DNA of 64,000 bases from assembly GCA_965215345.1 (NCBI GenBank), contig CBDCDL010000002.1:4712001-4776000 (forward strand), written 5' to 3'. Positions 17,271 through 26,377 of the stretch are shown piece by piece (position 1 is the first letter of the stretch; each line of letters begins with the position of its first letter). Source of the stretch: CATQHW01 sp965215345 (GTDB taxonomy: Bacteria; Spirochaetota; Spirochaetia; SZUA-6; Bin103). Under the pieces are notes generated by a model. That model ran no database searches. It was not told where the DNA came from and worked only from the letters and a program-made list of their open reading frames with translations. The position numbers and the translations under genes were made by a program.

Positions 17271-18254
17271 TCAGCGCCGCCTCTCCACGACGGCCTGGAG
17301 CTCTTCCCCGCGGGCAAAGCGGTTCAGGTTCTCCAGGGCGAATCGAGCGCGATTGCGCGATGTGCCGTCCGTGCTGCCGGCGGTGTGCGGGCTGACGTAG
17401 ACGTTCGGCAACCGAAAGATCGGGTGCGCCGGATCGGCCGGCTCCCGGGCGAACACGTCCAGTCCCGCCCCGCCGAGCCGCCGCTCGAGCAACGCCTCGT
17501 ACAGCGCGTGTTCGTCGATCAGCTCGCCGCGGGCGACGTTGATGACGCAGGCGGTCGGCTTCATCAGCCCGATGCGCCGCCGGTCGATGATGTGCTTGGT
17601 CTGCTCGGTCAGATGCAGGTGGGGCGAGAGGAAGTCGCACTGCGCGACCACGCGGTCCAGGTCTTCGGGGCTGCCCAGAAACTCAGGCTGCAGTTCATCG
17701 AGCACCTGCTGCTCGATCGGACGCACGTCGATCGCCAGGATCCGCATCCCGAACGCCCTGGCGCGGCGGGCCAGCAACTGGCCGCTGTTGCCGAAGCCGA
17801 CGATCGCCAAGCTGAGTCCCTCCGGCTCCAGGCCGTTCGGGGAGTAGAGCTCGCCCCGCATGAAGGTACGCCGGCCCTCCTCGTAGCGGTGCGCGAGCAT
17901 GAGCAGGAACAGCATGGCGCGGTCCGCCAAGGCGACGCTGCTCAGATGGCCGGGGCAGTGGCACAGCAGCATGCCGGCGTCGAGGATCCGGTCGACCTCG
18001 ACGTGGTCCAGGCCGTTCGTCTGCGCCTGGATGAACCTGACCCCGGCGTGTGCGGCGGCGTCCACCAGCTCGCCGCCGATGTTGCCGCCCAGGTCGACGA
18101 TCACCTCCACGCCCGCGAGCTGGGGTCCGGCCTCACGTTCCGGGTCGAACACCCGCAGATCGTGACTGCCCGCCACGGCGGCCACGACCTCCTCGGCCCA
18201 GGACGGGTCGATCCCGGCGGGATGCGGCATGAAGAGCACGTCGAGCCGCCGCAT
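17271..18254 (-). CDS. D-isomer-specific 2-hydroxyacid dehydrogenase
   Basis: This NAD-dependent dehydrogenase of about 327 aa has the cofactor motif GFGNSGQLLARRA followed by acidic ILAIDV, and the catalytic triad: Arg in NVARGELID, Glu in the following segment, and His in VSPHTAGSTDGT. It would interconvert a 2-oxo acid and a D-2-hydroxy acid. The start is GTG 18257 or ATG 18254, both overlapping the ankyrin gene stop (GTGATG), so it is coupled to that gene. A similar enzyme is at 34.4 kb. Confidence 0.88.
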   Translation of the reverse strand: MRRLDVLFMPHPAGIDPSWAEEVVAAVAGSHDLRVFDPEREAGPQLAGVEVIVDLGGNIGGELVDAAAHAGVRFIQAQTNGLDHVEVDRILDAGMLLCHCPGHLSSVALADRAMLFLLMLAHRYEEGRRTFMRGELYSPNGLEPEGLSLAIVGFGNSGQLLARRARAFGMRILAIDVRPIEQQVLDELQPEFLGSPEDLDRVVAQCDFLSPHLHLTEQTKHIIDRRRIGLMKPTACVINVARGELIDEHALYEALLERRLGGAGLDVFAREPADPAHPIFRLPNVYVSPHTAGSTDGTSRNRARFALENLNRFARGEELQAVVERRR

Positions 18255-19045
18255 CACTCCCTCTCCCGTGCGGATCCGATGAGTCTCACCCCACCCCGCC
18301 TCGCCTCGAAGAACGGGCTCAGGAGGAACCGAAACTCGTCCGGTTCCAGACCTGATGAATGCTCGAAAAAGACACCGGCACTCGGGATGGCCGCTCCGCC
18401 ATCGGCGAGCGCCTCCATGATCAAACGGATGTCGGCCAACGGCTTCCGGCTCGCCAGGGCGCAGGAGACCGGATGGGTGTCGTGCCTGTCGTCACGATAG
18501 AGATTCGGATCGGCGCCACGGTCCAACAGCATCTTCACTTCGGCATGCCCAGCGTACCTGGCGGCCTTGCACAGCGCGGTACCACGATCGTCGAACGCGT
18601 CGACATCCTCGCCGAGCTCCTCGACGCTCCATCCCGAGCGTGTCGACTCCACGAGTATCGTAAACGTCAGCCAGTCCCTGTCGGCCCCGGTGGTGTCGCC
18701 ATCCGAGTCGGCCACCGTGTACACCATCGAGTACGCGCCCGGCTCTGCTGGAATGCCTCTCAACGTGGTCCCGGTCAGAGTGAGGCCCGGGACCTTCGGA
18801 TACAGCGTATAGACCAGCGGTCCGTTGGCCCGCTTCGCCGCCGGCAGCTTCAGTCGGACCTCGTCACCGACGACGTACACCTGAGTGTCGACTCTCCGGT
18901 CTCCGAAGTCCGGCGTGGCGTCTTCCGGCGCAACGCGAACGTGAAACCCGATGAGCGCAGCCGCGATGGCAGCCACCGAGGCGACGACGATCAGCGCCGC
19001 CCGTGCCTTCGCGTGCGGCCGCGGTTCCATGAACTCGCTGATCAT
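18254..19045 (-). CDS. Membrane-anchored Ig-like and ankyrin-repeat protein
   Basis: The 263-aa product has a single transmembrane segment at about 15-36. Next comes a domain of about 90 residues (45-135) resembling putative-Ig/cadherin-like (He_PIG) folds: LVYTLYPKVPGLTLTGTTL with YTVADSDGD. Two or three ankyrin units follow (TALCKAARYAGHAEVKMLLD, then RGADPNLYRDD). The topology suggests an envelope protein with exposed interaction domains. GGGGAGGA precedes the ATG. A 9-bp stem and a dispersed element lie just upstream. It overlaps the hydroxyacid dehydrogenase, an unlikely functional partner. Family function is unknown. Confidence 0.7.
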   Translation of the reverse strand: MISEFMEPRPHAKARAALIVVASVAAIAAALIGFHVRVAPEDATPDFGDRRVDTQVYVVGDEVRLKLPAAKRANGPLVYTLYPKVPGLTLTGTTLRGIPAEPGAYSMVYTVADSDGDTTGADRDWLTFTILVESTRSGWSVEELGEDVDAFDDRGTALCKAARYAGHAEVKMLLDRGADPNLYRDDRHDTHPVSCALASRKPLADIRLIMEALADGGAAIPSAGVFFEHSSGLEPDEFRFLLSPFFEARRGGVRLIGSARERE

Positions 19046-19058
19046 CGCTGCGTCCTCC

Positions 19059-19093
19059 CCGGTCCCGAGTGTCGTCGCAGGTGCCGGGACCGG
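19059..19093 (-). promoter_or_regulatory. Perfect 9-bp hairpin in the ankyrin-gene leader
   Basis: CCGGTCCCG and CGGGACCGG form a perfect 9-bp stem with a 17-nt loop. The stem on the gene-proximal side reaches the Shine-Dalgarno GGGGAGGA, so it could mask translation. Confidence 0.5.
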
Positions 19094-19125
19094 TCACTCT
19101 TCGAGTGAGGTTCGCTTCTCACTCC
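19093..19125. repeat. Dispersed short element, copy A
   Basis: This 33-bp sequence carrying the inverted repeat CACTC-TTC-GAGTG, then GTTCGCTT and CTCACTCC, recurs almost exactly at 25034-25068. Here it lies 48 nt upstream of the ankyrin gene start and overlaps the last codons of the hydrolase. Confidence 0.75.
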
Positions 19126-19895
19126 AGGAACGCATCGACCGCGGCGGCCGATTCCTCCGGCGCATCCAGGTCTACCTGGTGACCGGCGCCCTCGATCACC
19201 TGCAGCACCGCGTCCGGCAGCGCGCGGGCCCAGAGCGCACGGTACCCTGCGGGCAGCACGCGGTCCGCGCCGCCGAACAGCAGCAACGTCGGCCGCGTCA
19301 GGCGATGCAGGCGGCGCGAGAGCCGCGTGTCGCCCACCGGCCAGAGCAGGCGCGCCGCCGCCTCCTGGGCGCGCACCTGCACCACCGTCCACTCCACCCG
19401 ATCGGCCGACTCCGGCACGGCGACGTGCGCGTCCCATGTGGCCGCGTCGCGGCACAGCAACGGACCCAGATCGCCCGGCCCCTGCGCGAACAGATCGGCC
19501 GTGGGATCGTCGGCGTCGAACAGTCCCAGCGGCGACGCCAGCGCCAGCCGGCGCACCGACGCCGGCCACACGCAGGCCACGTCGGCGGCCAGCGAGGCGC
19601 CCACGGAGACGCCGATCAGGTCGGCTCCGGCGGCTCCGGCCGCGGCCAGCAGGTCATGGGTGGCCAGCAGCCAGTCGAGGTGTTCGTCGAGCGGGCCGAT
19701 CGCGTCCGCGCCGGGGAAACCGGGCAGGCTCGGCGCGATCACGCGCCGCGTGCGCGCCAGCCGGTCCAGGAACCGTGTCCAGCGCGGCAGGCCGCCCACG
19801 CCGGCCAGGAACGCGACCGGCTCGCCGGTCCCTTGCTCCCATACGCGGCAGGCCGCACCGGCGACCCGCACCGTCCGTTCCCGCGGCTCGCTCAC
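19119..19895 (-). CDS. Alpha/beta hydrolase
   Basis: This alpha/beta-fold hydrolase of about 258 aa has the nucleophile elbow GVSVGAS, an acid in LLFGGADRVLP, and the catalytic His in EGAGHQVDLD. The GTG at 19895 overlaps the stop of the flavin monooxygenase (GTGA), so the two are coupled. Pairing with a luciferase-like oxygenase suggests successive oxidation and hydrolysis, such as ring cleavage or ester hydrolysis. The long upstream open frame is a shadow of that neighbour. Confidence 0.85.
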   Translation of the reverse strand: MSEPRERTVRVAGAACRVWEQGTGEPVAFLAGVGGLPRWTRFLDRLARTRRVIAPSLPGFPGADAIGPLDEHLDWLLATHDLLAAAGAAGADLIGVSVGASLAADVACVWPASVRRLALASPLGLFDADDPTADLFAQGPGDLGPLLCRDAATWDAHVAVPESADRVEWTVVQVRAQEAAARLLWPVGDTRLSRRLHRLTRPTLLLFGGADRVLPAGYRALWARALPDAVLQVIEGAGHQVDLDAPEESAAAVDAFLE

Positions 19896-21130
19896 GAGCC
19901 GTCCTCCCGCGAGTCGTCCACCGGAGCCCGACGGGCCGCCTCCGGCCACCAGTGGTCCTCCCACCGGTCGGTGAACAGGTCGCGGATCTGCGGCAGCACC
20001 CGCTCGGCGAACAGCGTCGTGTTGTGGCGGGTCAGACCGCGATCCATGTTGCCGAAGTGCAGGAGCAGCATGAGCTGGCCGATGTTCAGGTCCACGGCGA
20101 TGTCGCGGAGGCGCTCGGCCACCTCGTCCGGGGTGCCCACGATCAGGTAGCCGCGCTCCAGGATCTGGTCGTAGGTGGGCGCGGTGGTGAACTGCGCCAC
20201 CGGGTTGCCCGGATTGGCCTGCCGGGCGCGGAAACGGACGGACTCCTCGGTCGCGTAGCCGGGCGGCACCGCGAAGCGCGGGTTGGTGTGCAGGCAGTTG
20301 GTGTAGAAGTACCCGGCCGGCTCGCGGTAGAGATCGAGCGCCTCGCGCCTGGTCTCGGCCACGCCGACGAGCTGCAGGTAGCCGGCCTGGAACGGGTTGG
20401 ACTCCAGGCCCTGGCGCCCAAGTTCCGCCCAGTAGCCCTTCAGCACCCCGCGGGCGGTGTGGTAGCCGAAGTAGGACAGCGCCGCGTACACGTAGCTGTT
20501 GCGTCCACACATACGCCACGTGTCCGGCGAGCCGCCGCCGGGGATCCAGATCGGCGGACGCGGCGTCTGGATCGGCCGCGGCCAGATGTTGACGTAGCGG
20601 TGCTGGAAGAAGCGCCCGGCGAACGCGAACGGCTCCCGTTCCTGCCACGCCCGTACCACCACGTCGCACGCCTCGACGTACTTGTCGCGCAGCGTGCTGG
20701 GGTTGCGCCCGTACGCGTAACAGGTGTCCATGGGCGTGCCGAGCGGCAGCCCCGCGATCAGCCGCCCGCCGGAGATGCAGTCCAGCATCGCCATTTCCTC
20801 GGCGACCCGCAGCGGCGGGTCGTACAGCGCCGGCGCGTTGCCCATCACGCACACCGCCCCGCGCGTCGTGTTGCGCGCCAGCACCGACGCCATCAGGTTG
20901 GGCGACGGCATCATCCCGTAGCCATTGGAATGGTGCTCGTTGACGCAGACCCCGTCGAAGCCGAGTGCCGCCGCTTCCTCCAGCTCGTCGAGGTAGTCGC
21001 GGTACATGGCGCCGCCGCGCTCGGGGTCGTACAGCCGCGAGTCGATGTCCACCCAGATCGACGGATGCGACTCGCGGAAGTCGTCGGGAAGCTCCGCGTA
21101 CGGCATCAGGTGAAAGAACAGGACGTTCAT
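19892..21130 (-). CDS. LLM-class flavin-dependent oxidoreductase
   Basis: This 412-aa luciferase-like monooxygenase has a TIM barrel that uses FMNH2 or F420H2. Typical stretches are MNVLFFHLMPYAELPDDF, FDGVCVNEHHSNGYGMMPSPN, and the C-terminal YLIVGTPDEVAERLRD. GGAG precedes the ATG. It is followed with overlap by the alpha/beta hydrolase and lies behind the metallo-hydrolase on the same strand, giving a likely three-gene oxidative catabolic unit. Substrate unknown. Confidence 0.88.
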   Translation of the reverse strand: MNVLFFHLMPYAELPDDFRESHPSIWVDIDSRLYDPERGGAMYRDYLDELEEAAALGFDGVCVNEHHSNGYGMMPSPNLMASVLARNTTRGAVCVMGNAPALYDPPLRVAEEMAMLDCISGGRLIAGLPLGTPMDTCYAYGRNPSTLRDKYVEACDVVVRAWQEREPFAFAGRFFQHRYVNIWPRPIQTPRPPIWIPGGGSPDTWRMCGRNSYVYAALSYFGYHTARGVLKGYWAELGRQGLESNPFQAGYLQLVGVAETRREALDLYREPAGYFYTNCLHTNPRFAVPPGYATEESVRFRARQANPGNPVAQFTTAPTYDQILERGYLIVGTPDEVAERLRDIAVDLNIGQLMLLLHFGNMDRGLTRHNTTLFAERVLPQIRDLFTDRWEDHWWPEAARRAPVDDSREDGS

Positions 21131-21151
21131 GGTGTGCTCCGCCGAGTCCGG

Positions 21152-23032
21152 TCAGCAGGCGACCGTGACCAGCGCCTCGGCGATGGCGCCGTGCGACTCG
21201 CCGTCGACATCGATCCGCGCGGTCACCAGCCGGCGGATCCCGTCGCCGTCGGCCGGAGCCGTGGCCTGCAGCGCGACCTCCCCCCGCTCGCCCGCCCGCA
21301 GCCGCACCGAAGCCGCGGCGCCGGCGCGCCAGCCCGGCGGCGCGTCGAGCTCCGCGGTGTAGGTCGCGTCCCGCTCCAGGTTGTTGCGCAGCAGCAGCCG
21401 GTAGGTGACCGACCCGTCCGGTTCCACGGTGGCCAGGTACGGCAGCAGCCGAGCCCAGAACAGGTCGACGTAGTGATCGGCCGGCTCGGCCACCAAGTTG
21501 CGGAACGCCCGCTCCTTGCGGGCGATGAAGTCGGCGTACTCGTCGAGCTGCTGCTTCGAGCAGTCGATCACGCCGCCGTGGCCGGGGCAGATCAGCTCCG
21601 GGGCGACGCGGCGCATCACCTCCGCGCAGCGCCGGTGCATGCCGAGCTGGAAGCTGTTGCGCATGACCGTGGTCTGAATCGGTTTTCTGATCGTCTCTCC
21701 GGCTCGCAGTTCGTTCGAGAGGAAGAAATTGTCACCCGTGAAGGCCACCCGACGGCCGTCGATCAGAGCGGCGTAGACGGAGTGGAACTCGGTCTGGCCG
21801 GGCGCGAAATAGATGTCGAAGCGGTACTCCTCCCACGCGAAGCACTCGCCGTCGCGCAGGTAACGGTCGACGCGGATCGGCCGCGGGTACGTGCACGGCG
21901 TGCTGGCCCACGCGGCGGGATCCTCGAGCACCTGCGCGACCTCGCCCAGCGCCCAGCAGCGGGTGCCGTGGTGGCGCTGCAGGTAGGGAATGCCGCACGT
22001 GTGGTCGTCGTGGATGTGGGTGGGCACCACCAGGTCGAGCTCGGTCACGCCGTAGTCGTCGCGCAGCTCCTCCAGGTGGTGGGCGACGAAGCGCAGTGAC
22101 TCCTGGCCGTGGTGCTCGGAGTTGGTGTGCATGTGGGTGGCCAGCGAGTGGCCGTAGTCCACGAACATCGCCTTGCCGGAATCGCTCAGCACCACGTAGA
22201 AGTTGCTGCACGTCCACGGCCCGCCCCACAGCAGGTGGCGGGACAGGGGCTGCAGCCTGGCGTCCGGCAGGAAGTGGGAGGCAGGCAGGTCCTCGCGCGA
22301 GCCGGCAATGCGCAGGCCGTTGCCGAGCGCGACGCAGTCGGCAAGCCGGCGGCGCAGGCGCGCGACGTCGCCGGCGACGTCCGTGATCGCATCCCCGTGC
22401 GAAGGATAGGCGACCTGCACGTCCAGCCGGGCCAGCGCGTCGATCGATTCGATCGTGAACGCGATCCCCTCCATCCCGCCGTAGGCGTACTCCATGGCAT
22501 GGAGCTGGTAGAGCCGGCCGCCAGCGCTCATCAGGTCCCCCGTGAACGCTACCCGCTGCCCGTCGATCGTGGCGACGAGCATCGAGGAGCCCCGCGTGTG
22601 CCCCTTGGCCGGAATGATCTCGAAGCGGTAGCCGCGCCACGTGAAGGTCTCGTAGTCCTCCAGCACGGCGTCGACGGCGATGTCTCGCGCTGACGTGAAG
22701 AAGGTGTTGCGGTCGTCGTAATTGTCATACACCCGGCGCGTCCGCCAGAACAGCTCGGCCTCCGCGAACAGGTGGCGCTCATGCTCCGGCACCGCGACGC
22801 TCGCGCCTGCGGCAGCCAAGGACGGCGTGCCCGCACACTGATCCCGGTGGTGGTGGGTGTGCAGCACCCACTCCACGCCCGCCGCTCCCGTCTCGGCCAG
22901 AGCCTCGGCGACCGCACCGGAGCCGGCATCGATCAGCAGTACCCTGCCGTCGTCTACAATAATGTATACGTTACAAGCGTCTGCGAAATAATACAGATGT
23001 TCACTCAGTCGCGTCAGCCGTGGATCGCCCAT
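21152..23032 (-). CDS. Two-domain metallo-beta-lactamase fold protein
   Basis: The 626-aa protein contains two complete metallo-beta-lactamase folds. Domain 1 (about 10-230) carries HHHRDQ near 60-65, a variant of HxHxDH with Gln replacing the second-metal His, plus GHTRGSS and FTGDLMSAGG. Domain 2 (about 265-520) carries canonical HIHDDH near 340 and FTGDNFFLSN. A beta-rich tail with Ig-like character closes it. The ATG at 23032 is preferred because TACGAT lies 6 nt upstream and TTGCTT 18 nt beyond; an ATG at 23095 is also open. Function is probably hydrolytic, on an ester, lactone or similar. Confidence 0.82.
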   Translation of the reverse strand: MGDPRLTRLSEHLYYFADACNVYIIVDDGRVLLIDAGSGAVAEALAETGAAGVEWVLHTHHHRDQCAGTPSLAAAGASVAVPEHERHLFAEAELFWRTRRVYDNYDDRNTFFTSARDIAVDAVLEDYETFTWRGYRFEIIPAKGHTRGSSMLVATIDGQRVAFTGDLMSAGGRLYQLHAMEYAYGGMEGIAFTIESIDALARLDVQVAYPSHGDAITDVAGDVARLRRRLADCVALGNGLRIAGSREDLPASHFLPDARLQPLSRHLLWGGPWTCSNFYVVLSDSGKAMFVDYGHSLATHMHTNSEHHGQESLRFVAHHLEELRDDYGVTELDLVVPTHIHDDHTCGIPYLQRHHGTRCWALGEVAQVLEDPAAWASTPCTYPRPIRVDRYLRDGECFAWEEYRFDIYFAPGQTEFHSVYAALIDGRRVAFTGDNFFLSNELRAGETIRKPIQTTVMRNSFQLGMHRRCAEVMRRVAPELICPGHGGVIDCSKQQLDEYADFIARKERAFRNLVAEPADHYVDLFWARLLPYLATVEPDGSVTYRLLLRNNLERDATYTAELDAPPGWRAGAAASVRLRAGERGEVALQATAPADGDGIRRLVTARIDVDGESHGAIAEALVTVAC

Positions 23033-23038
23033 GCCCGC

Positions 23039-23067
23039 ATCGTAGTGGGAGCCGTCACCCTCAAGCA
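23039..23067 (-). promoter_or_regulatory. Promoter of the two-domain metallo-hydrolase
   Basis: On the minus strand TTGCTT is separated by 18 nt from TACGAT (23044-23039), which is 6 nt before the ATG. This spacing predicts a leaderless transcript. Confidence 0.45.
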
Positions 23068-23111
23068 ATCCGCCGCGCGAACGATACGGCGCCACGGGTC
23101 AGGCGCGTTCC

Positions 23112-24977
23112 TCACCACCTGAACTCCCGTTCCGGAACGAACCGGGTGACCTTCTTCCAGCGCGTCTCGTCCTGCCGGTAGCGCTCCCGGCGATAGATCG
23201 CTCCGTCCCTTCCCGGTGGATCCACGTCGATTGCCGTTGTCCCCTTCAGGGTGTAGATGTGCGGGACCTTCTCGATGTAGGCGAGCTCGTCTCTGGCACG
23301 CAGTGGAAAGCACACCGAGACCGTCTGGCCCGGCTTGACCGGACCGGCGGCGCAATAGCGTCCATCCCACCGGGCATTGCGCCGTTGTCCGTCGACCGCG
23401 TACACCGCGTCCTGCGGTCTCGTCCCTGCGGGGATCCTCACCGCGCAGCGGTCGAGCGGGCGCTTCACCTTCACGTCGACCTGCCCCCTGTAGGGGATGT
23501 GGCTGTCGATGTCGGCCCACGAGGAAGAGCGGTTCAGCAGCAGGTTCACCCTCAGCACATCGTCCCGATAGTCACACGTGCCGTTCCAGATGTAGTAGAG
23601 GGCACGGGTCGCGTTGGCCGTGCAGCAGTGCATGACGTTGTTGCCCCACTCGTTGCCCGAGAGCCAACCGCCGAAGGCTCCGACGTGTCTCTCGGCCACC
23701 TTGTGCACGGCGTCCGGAGATTCGGTCTCCGGCGGCTGCGCCGGGATGCCGGGACGGCGCTCGATCCTCCGCTGGATCCAGGAGATCTCGGTGAGCTGAC
23801 CCTCGGCAAAGTGGTTGCGGATCCAGCGGTCGGCGTCGTCCCACAGGTCTTCCCGCCCGGCCTGACTGATCTTGACGGCAAGGGCGATCATCTCGGCCAG
23901 TCCGCAGAGCTCGCAGGTGCAGCGCTTGCTCGCCCTGACCCATTCGGGGAAGAAGCCGACCAGAGGCTCGCCGTATGTCTTGCCCCAGGCGTATCCGCGC
24001 CCGATGAATTCCCAGAACTCCGCGTCGCCGGTCTCCGTCGCGTACTCGGTCATCCCCAGCAGCACGCGGGTGTGGCCGTGGAAGTGCGGGGAATTGATGA
24101 ACTCGGCGGTGTCGGCATCGAAGGCGACGCTGTGCAACGCGGAGCCCCGGAGCAGCTTCCCCGCCGCGTCGAGAGCCTCTTCGCAGCCAAGCGTGCGGTA
24201 CACCTGCACCAGAGCCTGACCGATCCACCCCTCGTTGCATGCGAGCTGAGCATTGTCCACCACGGGGCTGGAGCTGACGTCCACGTTCGGCGTGGCCACG
24301 ATCTTGGGAGCGTGCACGTCGACGGGGGTGTCCGGCCCGAAGACGATGTCCGGGAGGTAGAGGTGATCTTCACAGGGGAGACACCGCTTCAGCAGCCCGT
24401 GCACCGCGCGCAGGGAGGATTCCTTCCAGCCTTCGTCGCCGGTCAGCTCGTGCATCAGCGCCGCCGCGGCCATGCGCACGGAACAGACGATGGGAATGGC
24501 GTAGTGGCCCAGACCGGTCGTCGGGTAGAAGTCGAAGAACGTGGTGTCGCTCCAGGGCCGCTTGGGATCGACCGGTTCGTAATAACAGCCGTCGGGCCCC
24601 TGCCAGTGCAGGAGCACCTCGAACCACCGCCGGTCCACGTGGCTGTTGTGGTCGGATCCGGTGATGGTTCGCAGCAGCGGAACGCTCTCCAGGAACTTGG
24701 ACTGCACATGGTCATGGATCTGGTGAAACATCATGGGCGGGTTGCGGTAGAACGAGACCAGCCAGTACACCTCGTAGTCGCGCTCCGGATCCGTGGGAGA
24801 GGTCATCCCGTTGATCCCCAGGAGGGCTCGCTCCTGGATGTCGAGCGTGTCCGGCACCAGATCTTCGCAGGACTCTCCCCGGTATCGGGGAAGTACGAGA
24901 TCCGGAATGTCGCGGCGGATGTAGTTGATACCGGTCTCTTTCAGGCTCGGCGCTTCCTTCGCCCTGTAGAGCTTCAT
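23112..24977 (-). CDS. GH127-like glycoside hydrolase (beta-L-arabinofuranosidase fold)
   Basis: This 621-aa, unexported protein has a six-hairpin (alpha/alpha)6 barrel and a C-terminal beta domain. It shows the GH127 Cys3-Glu arrangement: Glu356 and Cys358 in CTCELCGL, and Cys451-Cys452 in MHCCTANATRAL. In GH127 these bind zinc, and one Cys is the nucleophile. The expected activity is release of L-arabinose or a related sugar. It is divergent from a LplB/LplC-type sugar importer 400 bp away, which supports the role. A diverged relative without the Cys pair lies at 62-63.5 kb. Confidence 0.72.
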   Translation of the reverse strand: MKLYRAKEAPSLKETGINYIRRDIPDLVLPRYRGESCEDLVPDTLDIQERALLGINGMTSPTDPERDYEVYWLVSFYRNPPMMFHQIHDHVQSKFLESVPLLRTITGSDHNSHVDRRWFEVLLHWQGPDGCYYEPVDPKRPWSDTTFFDFYPTTGLGHYAIPIVCSVRMAAAALMHELTGDEGWKESSLRAVHGLLKRCLPCEDHLYLPDIVFGPDTPVDVHAPKIVATPNVDVSSSPVVDNAQLACNEGWIGQALVQVYRTLGCEEALDAAGKLLRGSALHSVAFDADTAEFINSPHFHGHTRVLLGMTEYATETGDAEFWEFIGRGYAWGKTYGEPLVGFFPEWVRASKRCTCELCGLAEMIALAVKISQAGREDLWDDADRWIRNHFAEGQLTEISWIQRRIERRPGIPAQPPETESPDAVHKVAERHVGAFGGWLSGNEWGNNVMHCCTANATRALYYIWNGTCDYRDDVLRVNLLLNRSSSWADIDSHIPYRGQVDVKVKRPLDRCAVRIPAGTRPQDAVYAVDGQRRNARWDGRYCAAGPVKPGQTVSVCFPLRARDELAYIEKVPHIYTLKGTTAIDVDPPGRDGAIYRRERYRQDETRWKKVTRFVPEREFRW

Positions 24978-25378
24978 GATGAACCCCAGCCGCCAGATTT
25001 CGTGCCGCCACCGTAGCCGGCTGGCGGAGTCTTGTCACTCTTCGAGTGAAGTTCGCTTGGCTCACTCCGCCGGCGCCGCCGAGCTTGAGGGATCCCCGGC
25101 TCCCGGGCTCCCGGGCGGGGTCTTGCCGGATGGGGCCCATCCATGGAGAATGAACGCAGATCCGAGGCCGACGCGTTCCGCGAGGGGGAGCAGCATGCCG
25201 AGAGTCGATCGCCCTGACCCGAGCGGTCGGAGTCCGCGATCATCGGATCGAACGAGTCCACGCCAGGCGCTCGGCGACCTCATCGCGGTCCGGCGGCTCC
25301 CCATCCGCACACCACAACCCACACCCACCAAGCCATGACCCCGGCCGTCATCGGCTCACCGGCCGCGTCTCACGCCGG
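24978..25378. promoter_or_regulatory. Divergent control region, GH127-like gene versus ABC importer
   Basis: No gene is seen in these 401 bp. The region holds the dispersed element copy B, flanked by GGCGGAGT/ACTCCGCC arms (25023-25030 and 25064-25071), which could close a hairpin. It presumably carries promoters for both sides, but I see no convincing -35/-10 pair. Confidence 0.4.
25034..25068. repeat. Dispersed short element, copy B
   Basis: This 35-bp sequence matches copy A (19093-19125) at nearly every position apart from a short insertion, with the same CACTC-TTC-GAGTG inverted repeat and CTCACTCC end. It lies 57 nt upstream of the GH127-like gene start in the same relative orientation as copy A. 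Confidence 0.75.
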
Positions 25379-26377
25379 ATGGACATCGCCCGTATGCGAA
25401 CGCTGAATCCGACGGCGAAGAACGCTCGCCCCCGGCACCTGCGCGGCAACCGGAACGGGGCACGCGGACTCTTTCACATCGACCGGTCCACGCGCCACAG
25501 AATGCTCATGAACAGGCAGATCTATCTGATGTATCTGCCCGCGATTCTCACCGTCATCGTCTTCAACCTGTTCACCACCTACGGGTTGAAGATAGCCTGG
25601 CTCGATTTCAACTTCCAGGACGGTTTGAACAGCCCCTCCATCGGCTGGGAGTACTTCCGGGTGCTGTTCGGCATGCCACGGTTCTTCCGCCTGATGCGGA
25701 ACACGGTGGAGATAACCTTCCTTCGCCTCCTGTTCGGGTTCCCGGTCGTCATACTCTTGGCGCTGCTGCTCAACGACATGCGCAGCAAGGCGCTGAAGAA
25801 CGCATCCCAGTCGGTGCTCTACCTTCCCCATTTTCTCAACTGGGTGATCATAGCGACCCTGCTCTACATGGTCTTCAACGAGCACTCCGGGGTTCTGAGC
25901 CGTCTGTTCGGCGCCGTCGGCCTGCCCTACGAGGACATCACCTGGAAGCGGGAATGGATCCGCGTCGTCGTCATCGGCAGCGGCATATGGAAGACCATGG
26001 GCTGGAGCACGATCATCTACCTCGCCGCCTTGTCCGCCGTCGACCCCGGTCTCTATGAGAACGCGATCGTCGACGGCGCCGGCAAGCTCACGCAGATGTG
26101 GCACATCTCGGTCCCGGCGATCTTCCCGGTGATCGCGATCTCGTTCGTGTTCGCGATCACGACGATCTTCATGGAGAACCTCACGCAGATCCTGCTGCTG
26201 GGCCGCAACATGCCCAACGTCGAGGTCTTCGAGACCTGGATCTACGATTGGGGCCTGCTCAGGGGAAACTACGGGATGGCGACCGCCATGGGCCTGTTCC
26301 AGACGATGTTCGGGATCGTCCTTTCGTTGTTCGCGAACTACCTCGTCAGCAAGATCGGGTATGAGGTGCTGTGGTGA
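25379..26377 (+). CDS. ABC sugar transporter permease, LplB type
   Basis: This 332-aa inner-membrane permease of the CUT1/LplB family has six hydrophobic segments and the EAA-loop region EAA-like ENAIVDGAGKLTQMWHISVPAI. A basic 45-residue N-terminus precedes the first helix (LMYLPAILTVIVFNLF). The start could also be the ATG at 25394. It overlaps the second permease by 7 nt. It would import oligosaccharides or uronate-type sugars with its partner and the binding protein; no ATPase gene is here, so a shared ATPase is implied. Confidence 0.9.
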   Translation: MDIARMRTLNPTAKNARPRHLRGNRNGARGLFHIDRSTRHRMLMNRQIYLMYLPAILTVIVFNLFTTYGLKIAWLDFNFQDGLNSPSIGWEYFRVLFGMPRFFRLMRNTVEITFLRLLFGFPVVILLALLLNDMRSKALKNASQSVLYLPHFLNWVIIATLLYMVFNEHSGVLSRLFGAVGLPYEDITWKREWIRVVVIGSGIWKTMGWSTIIYLAALSAVDPGLYENAIVDGAGKLTQMWHISVPAIFPVIAISFVFAITTIFMENLTQILLLGRNMPNVEVFETWIYDWGLLRGNYGMATAMGLFQTMFGIVLSLFANYLVSKIGYEVLW

